Source: Daphnia pulex
Lineage: Eukaryota; Arthropoda; Branchiopoda; Diplostraca; Daphniidae
Reading direction: 5' to 3'
NCBI RefSeq assembly: GCF_021134715.1
Contig: NC_060023.1
Span: forward strand, 7,812,001-7,876,000
Length of the DNA: 64,000 nt
The notes under the pieces are model-generated. The model was not told the origin of the DNA and did no database searches. It worked only from the letters and a program-made list of their open reading frames with translations. Made by a program: the position numbers and the translations under genes. This document shows positions 56,701 through 64,000 of this stretch, piece by piece. Within the stretch, counting starts at the first letter, position 1. Each line of letters starts with the position of its first letter.

Positions 56701-57439
56701 TGCTTCTTTCAAAGCTATGTTTAGAAACTAGAGTTGTTGACAAACTTGCAGGTGATTTTGGAGAGAGAAGTTGGTTTGGAACATCTTCTGGACTATCAGT
56801 AACGTGGGGTATTTCATTGGTATCCTGTGTTTCTTTAGGAACTTTGGAATTTTCAACTGGAAGTTGGTTTGGATCATTCTTTTCTTGATTGAAGACACCA
56901 GTATTTACACTAGCATCACATGTTCCTGGCTTATTACTAACACAATCTGTGTTGCAACTTGAATCATTAGTTTGTGGAGTACTTATCGATTCTGTGTTGA
57001 CACTGGCATCACATGTTTCTGGAGTAGCTGATTCTGTGTTGACACTGGCATCACAGATTTCTGGAGTTTTGCTAGCCAATTCTGTGTTGACACTTGCATC
57101 AGAGGTTTCTTTTTGACCTTGGAATGTTGATGCTGGAGTTTTGAACTTAAGATTTTCGACAAGAATTTTGGCAAGGGTCAAAAGATCATCCTGTTCTCTA
57201 AATACAACAGATTCTAAGAGCTCTAATTGCTCAATGATCTTTTCTTTGGTTTCAAAATAATTTTCAATTAAATTCACCAATGAAGCCCCCATGAGCCTTG
57301 GAAGCTTGTATGGTGGTTGGACAGGTTTAAGTTCTACCAAGTAAGGACACTCATGAACTAAATTATTGGCAGAACTTTCGTAACCTTCCTTTACAAGGTG
57401 ATGAAAAATTAGTTTCGAAATGTCACTTCGAAAAGACAT
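53779..57439 (-). CDS. LisH-domain protein, probable NPAT/mxc homologue (histone locus body scaffold)
   Basis: Four exons on the minus strand: 57439-56392, 56328-54861, 54790-54610, 54534-53779; 3453 nt, 1150 aa. Residues about 7-32 (DISKLIFHHLVKEGYESSANN) form a LisH helix pair. A repeat tract follows (about 120-210) with four copies of DASVNT and a degenerate fifth. The middle is low-complexity and Ser/Pro/Thr-rich, with many TP and SP sites and basic patches (KGKAKRRRKS, TKSKRRKV). The end has KRSKRKRS. This layout (N-terminal LisH, long disordered body with CDK-type sites, basic C-terminus) is that of NPAT, which anchors histone-gene transcription and processing factors. Assignment rests on layout, not on a long diagnostic stretch. 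The gene is convergent with the MATH-BTB array. Confidence 0.55.
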
Positions 57440-57947
57440 TTTATTGACTGAAATCGAAATTTATACAACTTTAAACACATTCGTAAAAACAACAATCTTT
57501 TTAAGACTCGCGGCCACTTTGGTCTGCTTGTCTTACAAGATTGTCACATTGTCTTAATAAACATATTCACTTTTTCGATAATTTTTCGTTAACTTACGAT
57601 TTAACGAATAATGTACAAAAGAAATTACTACCTTGCGAAAATGACTCAACTCGTAATTTGCATCGACAGCAGTACACTTGGCTTGAATTTGTGCCAGCCT
57701 AGCAATTGACCAATTGTATTTAAATTTAAATACGCTTTTTTAACAGACCTCTTGCACCGTGCGGATAGAAGGATTCTTGTAGTCCGACAACGCTGCAATC
57801 CGCCATCTTAATAAAACCACACCCTTTTTTTACATGGGCTCTTATGGAAGTATTTTTTCAAAGTGTTTTTTCTCTGAGCTGGATAACAACTTCGACCAAA
57901 GAAAAATATAGAAAAATACTACATCATTCAGGTAATGAGTTCGGCCC
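57440..57947. other. Spacer before the transposon nest
   Basis: 5' flank of the LisH gene up to the left edge of the non-LTR remnant. No feature recognised. Confidence 0.5.
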
Positions 57948-59359
57948 AAGCCACGGCACCGTCAAGACGTACTTTCTCTCGCTCCAGATACAATAGTGCT
58001 TTCATCCAGCTGGCGCGAACCTGAAATCCCGCTCCACCTCCTGCAAAAAAGAAAAGAAAATCTAAAGTTAGTAATTGAACCCCTCCTCCCAAGTAAGATG
58101 CTAAATAGGGTCTTTAACTTCGGTAATAGCCCCCCAAACAAGCGCCCTTACTCGGCCCAGCCTTCCGACTTCCCGGCCTTAGGCGACCGCTGCCCTCCCC
58201 CCCCCCCCAATCCGCTCAACTGGCCCCAGTTATAATCAATCTCACAGACGGCCAACCAAATTTCCGTAATATGAAAATTGCCGAACGCGATGCCTTCCAT
58301 CGTGCCCTAAATGACCAAATAGGCGAAGTAAAGGACTCAGTAATTATGCACGGCGGAGATCTATGCGCCCACCCCTCGTCCATCGATCAGCAAAACGCAA
58401 TCCTGTCAATCACCGAAATCGCCGGCAGATCTATCGCATGCTCCCTCCCGAAAACTTTCATCGCATCTACCATGTCGAAAGGTATTATCCACGGGGTCCC
58501 TATCGCGGACAAAGAAGAGGAGATCCTGGCCGCTCTCGCTGATCAAAACGCCGTCCACGTGAAACGTATACCCATTAAAGGCCACCCCGAAATCCTGTCT
58601 GAAACCGTCGTTCTGACTTTCTCCTCCAAAATCCCAGACAGGGTAAAAATCGCCGCCATGATCTATCGCGTCCAACAATCGTTCCCTATCCCTTTCAGAT
58701 GTAGAAAATGCTGGCTCCTTGGTCACCCTACCTCCAGATGCAGCCAAGCGCCAAGCCTCTGTCTGCTGCAAAAAATGCGGTAAATCCCACCCTTCGGATT
58801 CTCTCTGTTCCACGAAATGTGTCAACTGCCACAGCCCTTCCCATGAAGCTGACAGCAACACCTGCCCGGAGTTCGTAGAATTGAAAGCTATTCTTAAAAC
58901 CGCGACAATCCAAGGTATTACAATTAGAGAGGCCCACCTTCAACACAACCGCCAATTCAGCAAGGCAGTCCAGAGCACGCTCCGCGGCCCTTCCCGTCCC
59001 GTCCCAACCCCTCCCCTCTCAGACTCAACATCCCAACAACTAGCGGCGCTTCAAGCGGAATTTAAGCTCTTCCGCGAAACAACGATCCCAAGCATAAACG
59101 CCTCAATTCAATCTCTCACCCAAGACCTCGAAGAAACGAAAGAAAAATTTGTGCACTTCGATGTCCGCTTCGACAGCCTAGAAAAAAACAGGAAACCAAC
59201 TCTACAGCCCAATCTGCCCGGTTCGACAAATTAGAGTCTCTCCTCGGTAATCTGACTAATATGCTGGCACAGAACGTAGGTCAAAGCTCTTCCTCCCCCG
59301 CCATCACATGCGACAGAAGACTCCTAACAGGCCCGCCAAGCCCAGGAAGCAGCATTATG
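57948..59359 (+). mobile_element. Non-LTR retrotransposon ORF1 (gag-like) remnant
   Basis: Broken gag-like coding region. A segment ending in QPSDFPALGDRCPPPPP is followed, after a frame change at the C homopolymer (58197-58208), by a conserved region (58271 on). That region runs to zinc knuckles CRKCWLLGHPTSRC and, in another frame, CKKCGKSHPSDSLC and CVNCHSPSHEADSNTC. A coiled-coil-like tail follows (LAALQAEFKLFRETTIPS) and shifts frame again in an A run near 59186. Triple knuckles of this type are typical of I/Jockey-group gag proteins. At least three frame changes make it dead. It ends abruptly at about 59360, where the DIRS-like element begins; no reverse transcriptase of its own is present. 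Confidence 0.7.
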
Positions 59360-59360
59360 A

Positions 59361-59440
59361 ATTGAGGATTGCTCGAGGGTCGCGAAGCGACCCGATGAGC
59401 AATCGGAATTATAAGAAATATAGAACGAGACCTTAACGGT
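59361..59440. repeat. DIRS terminal inverted repeat, outer arm
   Basis: 80-bp arm that is the reverse complement of 59745-59824 with one visible mismatch. It contains a perfect inner hairpin, GGGTCGC-GAA-GCGACCC. Confidence 0.8.
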
Positions 59441-59744
59441 GTTGAACTCTTTATTTTAGCTCCTCCAAAGATACAAACAAAACACAAACTGGCAACGCCG
59501 CCGCCTCCTAGCCGGCTATAGCCAGTCCCCTTTCTCTTCAGAACTTTTTGCTCTGATTATCGCGAACACAAACATAATGAAAAACATGATATGAAAATGA
59601 GAAAAATTTTTATCTGTGTTGATCAATGGGGAGTGAATTGCTTGTTAATTGTTGCCATTCTTCTGGAACGGACGTTTCCTGAAATAAAGACAAAAAATAT
59701 AAAAGATTAGACAAAAAAGGGCAGGTGAGGGCGGGAAGAATGAG

Positions 59745-59824
59745 ACCGTTAAGGTCTCGTTCTATATTTCTTATAATTCCGATTCCTCATCGGGTCGCTT
59801 CGCGACCCTCGAGCAATCCTCAAT
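59745..59824. repeat. DIRS terminal inverted repeat, inner arm
   Basis: Partner of 59361-59440. Just beyond it, GACCTTAACGGTG...TTTATTTT recurs in the same direction as at 59429 on, so the end combines inverted and direct repeats, as expected of DIRS termini with an internal complementary region. Confidence 0.8.
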
Positions 59825-59870
59825 TATAATCCTATATCTCTCGACCTTAACGGTGATTTTAAAGACACCT

Positions 59871-60212
59871 TTATTTTGTTTGTGTGAGCACTGTGTTAGC
59901 AACAGAAACCAAGCTAACACGATGATAATAGCGCTTAAAAGTATTTTCTCTTGACCACGAAGCGGCCTTCAGAATCTGGTCTGCCGGCACGCCCAATTTA
60001 GCCGCCTTCGAAGCAGCCGAACCTCTAGTCGAATGAGCCGAGAAGGACTGATTAATCCCGGCATCTAATAAACACTGCTTGATCCAACGAGCGACTGTAG
60101 AAGAACCAACTGGCTTATAAGGCTTCTTTGTTCCAAGAAAAAGGGAATCTGATGACTGATCGCGCAAGGAAGTGGTCCGGTCGATGTAACTTTCGAGGCA
60201 TTCAACTGGCAA
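59871..60212 (-). pseudogene. Tyrosine recombinase, C-terminal catalytic part (DIRS)
   Basis: Carries the H-x-x-R box (AHSTRGSA) and the likely nucleophile tyrosine in TFKRYYHR, the signature end of tyrosine recombinases. It is out of frame with the upstream recombinase part (overlap at 60065-60212). Confidence 0.8.
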
Positions 60213-61579
60213 GAACGACCTGTTAGCCTGGGCAAAACGAACGAACGTAACGGCCCTTTACTCTGATTCTTACTCCAACGAGAGATTGAAAAATTTGCAG
60301 CCTGAGGGGAAAAACTAATGGATGAGAGGGAAATAGCGGCTAAATCCGAAACTCGCAGAAGCGAAGCGAAGGCGATCAAAGTCACCAATTTGTATGAAAG
60401 AACAGCGAAAGACAAATCTGCATTGTCCTTCGCGGACATAAAGAACTGAATTACATCATCCGGGTCCCACATAACGTCGTATCTCGGACGAGGGGGCTTC
60501 GAATTAAAAATACCTTTCAACAACTGAACTACAAGGGGGTGCTCCCCAATATTATGACCTTCTAATGGCTCCAAAGTCATTGACAACATGGAACGATGCA
60601 AGTTGATAGTACTTGAAGCTAAACCTGAGCTAAAAAGCTCGGTTAAATATTGCAAAACGATGCTTAAAGTGTTTGACAAAGGATCGGAACCCCTCGCCAA
60701 GTTCCAGCGCAGCCAATTGTTCCAGGCCGACTGATAGGAAGCGACAGTAGTTCTTCTTGAACTGGCCAACAACATCTCAATGACCTCTGACGAAAAGCCT
60801 CGCAAAACGAGGCGTTGCCTGATAACCTCCAGGCGGACAGAAGGAATTTCCCTGATTGCAGAAGAGGATGAGGCTCCAACAGACTGGAGTGTAATAGAAT
60901 CGGGTGCGATCTGAACACGCGCGGCATTTCTACTGCCATCTCTATCAGAAGTGGAAACCAGGGTTGGGAGGTCCAGAGCGGGCAGACCAATACCACTTCT
61001 GCTCTCTCTTTCTTGATCTTTGCAAGACAGCGAGGAATCAACGCGAAGGGGGGGGGGGAACAAGTACCCTTGAAGGGTCGACCAACTGATTGAAAAAGCA
61101 TTCACCGCCGTGGCATTCGGTTGAGGCATCCAGGACACGAACTGAGGGAGCTGAGCGTTCCACGCTGCCGCAAATAAGTCCACTTGCATTGGCCAAAGGT
61201 TGTGGAGAAGTCTGAACGCTTCTTGATACAACATCCAATCGCTTGCGTCCAGCGTGGATCGAGATTCCCTGTCTGCAACCGAATTGAGAATACCAGGTAA
61301 ATGCGATGCTGTTAAGGTCAAACTACGACTTTCACACCAAGAAACAATCTTCGCGGCAATCGCCGTCAGCGAACCAGAACGTGTACCCCCACACTTATTT
61401 ACATACGCCACTGCGGTCGAATTATCCAAAAATAAATGCACTGAAATGTTTGCAGAATCCTTTGTAAAAGTCTGCAAAGCGAACAACGCTCCCATCAACT
61501 CAAGCTCATTAATATGACGTGAACCGTCCTCTTTAATTAAGCCAGGGGCCCCGAGTCGTAATACCATCACACACAGCAC
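60065..61579 (-). pseudogene. RNase H end, linker and recombinase N-terminal part (DIRS)
   Basis: The first 110 codons hold RNase H motifs (NELELMGAL, LFLDNSTAVAYVNK, VADRESR). A DIRS-typical linker follows (QVDLFAAAWNAQLPQFVSW). Around 61050 a long G run shifts the natural frame into an overlapping one (60664-61101, with FALIPRCLAKI), and it returns near 60830. The recombinase core-binding domain (SYQSAWNNWLRW) and the first catalytic Arg region (FASLLRVSDLAA) are in this frame. Confidence 0.75.
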
Positions 61580-62129
61580 CCCAACCCTTCAACGAAGCGT
61601 CAGAACAAATCTCTGAATCAAGGTCAGAAAGAAAAAACGCTTTCCCATTTGAGTGTCTAAGATTGGCCACCCACCATTTGAGATCGGCGCGGGCTTCCGT
61701 AGGCAAAACCACCGTCTTATTTAAATCTTCAAAATAACGAACTGAACGAATGTAAAATTTCTGCAACAAACGACAGTGTCCTTGGGCAAAGGGGACCGTT
61801 GGTATTGCCCATGAAAAATTTCCCAAAACGGACGCCAGATCTCGTAATTTGACAAGATTCTGATTTAACAATGAGACACAAGAGGCAATAATAGATTCGA
61901 CCTTAGTCTCGGGCAGCGAGAACGACAATGCCAGAGTATCCACTTGGAGACCCAAAAATTCGATGACTTGGGTAGGGGAAACTTCAGATTTAGCCCAATT
62001 GATAATGAAACCGACAGAAATAAGCAATTCTGTCACAATTTTTAAATGACGCTGCACTTCCTCGGGAGACTCCCCCATGATAAGAATATCATCTAAATAA
62101 ATAATAAACCGAATTCCCATCGCTCGTAA
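61533..62129 (-). pseudogene. Reverse transcriptase C-terminal part with YLDD and RNase H start (DIRS)
   Basis: Contains the catalytic YLDD box (FIIYLDDILI), the thumb region (EFLGLQVDTLALSF) and the first RNase H aspartate (CSDASLKGWGAV). Its true upstream partner is at 62924-63996, separated by the 794-bp insertion. Removing the insertion and one copy of its 2-bp target repeat would keep the frame. Confidence 0.8.
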
Positions 62130-62923
62130 CCCAGATAGGAATTTTTGTCCCAAGGCGGGACCAAAGCCGTGCGGCTGGTGCGGTGGGCACAGGGGAATCT
62201 CTAAGATGTCCCATTGCGAGCCCTTATTTGAATACGTTACTTATTTTTCATCTTGTCGGATACGTCATTTTTACTCCCTCTCGTAGAAGTCTCTGATGCG
62301 TCCCGTTTTTATTTTTTGGCTCCTTCTTGACACTTAAAAAATTTCGGAGAAACTGTCTTTGTCTTTTCGCGGCAAAGTTTGATTCTAAAATCTTATAAGC
62401 ACCTTTACCTTCAACATGTTTACATGAATTCGTGGCCCATCTGTATAGTACTGGCGTCTCACCACGATGTTCCGGGTTCGATCCCCTGATCAGGTTCCAT
62501 AATTCGTCAATACTACTATAAGTATGCAGTCGATTTATGTAGCGTGTCCGGTAGCCCTTTGCATACTTTGACAAATAAACTTGTCGTCCGGATATCCGGA
62601 TCAGCGTTCGTGAAAAAATGTCGGCACAGCAAAAACTCATAAGAAAAAGAAGAGGAATAAAAAAAGGAACGAAATTCAGAGTCCAGAAAAAGATTTATTA
62701 TTTATGACTTCTTGAGATCCTTTTTCCGTCCCAAGTACGTCTAAAGTTCATCCAATGGGACGGGATAAGGACCGCTATGAGATCTCGGCGAAGCGGACAT
62801 TGGCCATACGTAAAAGACGTCCTAGGAATGTAAACTTGGGAATCTGCTATGTGCCAAGTACATCTCAGACGTCTCAAAGTGATGTGTTTTGGACGTCTAT
62901 GGGACTGCACTGTGCTATCTGGG
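62130..62923. mobile_element. 794-bp element with CCCAGATAG terminal inverted repeats inserted in the DIRS RT
   Basis: The ends are CCCAGATAG (62130-62138) and CTATCTGGG (62915-62923), flanked by AA on both sides (62128-62129, 62924-62925) as a 2-bp target duplication. Inner end sequence stays partly alignable (GTCCCA about 20 bp in). Its edges fall exactly where the DIRS RT frame is interrupted. No transposase is visible. A 130-codon minus-strand frame inside (62248-62640) has no recognisable domain. The superfamily is unknown. Confidence 0.65.
62433..62485 (+). repeat. tRNA-like (SINE-type) RNA polymerase III promoter boxes
   Basis: TGGCCCATCTG (62433-62443) resembles an A box and GGTTCGATCCC (62475-62485) is a near-perfect B box, with usual spacing. 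It does not fold to a full tRNA by eye. Probably a tRNA-derived SINE head inside the 794-bp insertion. Confidence 0.4.
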
Positions 62924-63996
62924 AACCGACGAATAATAGGCTTCAACAGTTTCGTAAACACCCTGGGGGCTGAGCACAAACCAAAGGGTAGACAAACATA
63001 TTCGTATAAAACTCCCTTCCAAAAGAAACGTAAATATTTTCTATGCTGAGCGGCAACGGGAACCAAAAAATATGCATCTTGCAAATCGATTTTAACAAGC
63101 CAATCATTCGGCTTTAACAAATACTTGACACTGTCCAATCCTTCCATTTTGAAATGCTCGTAACGCACAAAGGAATTCAAACGCTTTAAATTAAGAATAG
63201 GCCTAAATTTTTTAATGCCCTTAACCGTTTTCTTAGGAATAACAAACATGGTACTTATAAAACCAGATTCTGTCTGAAATTTAATCTTGACAATAGCACC
63301 TTTTGCCAATAAAGTAACAACTTCTGCCTCACATAAGGCTGATTTTTCGTCATCCATTACACATTCGGCTGGAATGGAATTCTGAATTGGTGTCTCAATA
63401 AAATCAATCAAATAACCCTCTTCGATAATACGCAAGACCCAAGGATCGTCAGTTAAAGAGCGCCAAGCTGTGACAAAATGAGAAAGTCGACCGCCGACGG
63501 GAACAACAACATTGGAATCAACAATGGGAATAGTAAAATCCACGTACTTGTTATTGTAGGATCCAGACTGCTGATTGCTGTACTGCTTCCCTTTGCCGGA
63601 ATACTGCTGCTTGTTCCAGTTCCAGTTGTAACCGCCGCCACCAGACTTGAAATTGGCGCCACCGCCTGAACGACCGTCGCCTCTGCGATTTTGGAAATTG
63701 TTATGGCCTCCATGGCTAAAATTCTGACCGCCAGCGCGTCCAATTTTGTCCAACTTGACATCAGCAGCAGCCTCTTTTTCCAAGGCATTAATAAATTTCT
63801 CGCCAAAGAGATTACGATGATCGCGTGTATAGAAAAGAAGTGGATCAATCAGCATAGTGGAATACTTGGGGGCAACATGGCGCATAGCATTCGACCGACG
63901 CATCTTGGAGAGATGAGAAAACACGTGGCACACCATACGAATAGCCGTCGTCATCGGTAACTCAGCGTCACAGCCACTCGGCATCGAATTGAGCAT
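62924..63996 (-). pseudogene. Gag end and reverse transcriptase N-terminal part (DIRS)
   Basis: A helical segment is followed by a Gly/Asn/Gln-rich tract (about codons 90-155, GGGGYNWNWNK). Then come reverse transcriptase fingers and palm (KKFRPILNLKRLN, LVKIDLQDAYFLVPV, CLPFGLCSAPRVFTKLLKP). The real sequence ends at the insertion edge; codons read beyond it into the insertion are not part of the protein. The start lies outside or at the window edge. Confidence 0.8.
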
Positions 63997-64000
63997 GAAA

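Larger units (their letters stand above)
59361..64000 (-). mobile_element. DIRS-like tyrosine-recombinase retrotransposon (continues beyond window)
   Basis: Minus-strand order: Gly-rich gag end, reverse transcriptase, RNase H, tyrosine recombinase, terminal inverted repeats. This order and the use of a recombinase instead of an integrase define the DIRS order of retrotransposons. The coding parts contain frame changes (near 61560, at the G run around 61050, near 60830 and around 60200), and an insertion sits at 62130-62923, so the copy is inactive. The upstream end lies outside the window. Confidence 0.85.

Noticed and set aside
62248-62640. 130-aa protein in the 794-bp insertion as a transposase
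   Set aside because: No DDE or other catalytic pattern; the frame crosses the tRNA-like segment.
1-64000. CRISPR arrays, bacterial operons, rRNA or complete tRNA genes
   Set aside because: None seen; the spliced genes show the DNA is eukaryotic.

Overview
The window looks like nuclear DNA of a branchiopod crustacean, most likely a Daphnia-type genome. It is AT-rich with very short introns (mostly 55-90 bp). It carries clear arthropod or animal orthologues (carboxypeptidase D, Rogdi, transportin-3), a local expansion of MATH-BTB genes, ionotropic-receptor genes of the arthropod chemosensory type, and a tyrosine-recombinase (DIRS-like) retrotransposon. The species assignment is inference from gene content.

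Layout. (1) 1-13,000 is conserved single-copy territory: the 3' two thirds of carboxypeptidase D (+), Rogdi (-), an unrecognised eight-exon gene with two zinc-knuckle-like motifs (-), and a complete 15-exon transportin-3 (-). (2) 13,250-20,000 holds an intronless gene for a predicted secreted or membrane-anchored coiled-coil protein with two RRM-like repeats, then two tandem 320-bp foldback elements, a long gene-poor stretch and a decayed BTB relic. (3) 20,500-53,000 is the accessory core. Four minus-strand MATH-BTB genes are followed by six plus-strand MATH-BTB genes, interleaved with two intact nine-exon ionotropic receptors and several broken pieces of both families. The plus-strand part arose by segmental duplication: a unit of about 6.4 kb (MATH-BTB tail, ionotropic receptor, MATH-BTB gene) is present twice in full, then in progressively truncated copies. 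(4) 53,779-57,439 is a 1,150-aa LisH-domain gene (-), probably the NPAT/mxc histone-locus scaffold. A decayed copy of its 3' end lies inside the array, showing that the array duplicated from its edge. (5) 57,950-64,000 is a nest of mobile elements: a non-LTR gag region cut by a DIRS-like element, which is itself cut by a 794-bp element with CCCAGATAG terminal inverted repeats.

Exon structures were assembled by hand from splice signals and frame. All multi-exon models given here close to a whole number of codons. In the MATH-BTB genes the BTB half, expected to bind Cullin-3, is almost invariant between paralogues, whereas the MATH half, expected to choose the substrate, is strongly diverged. 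Together with the linked receptors this makes the array the most biologically interesting part of the window. The best candidates for something undescribed are the phase-1-exon zinc-knuckle gene (5555-6992), the signal-peptide plus double-RRM gene (13252-15096) and the receptor/MATH-BTB co-duplication.
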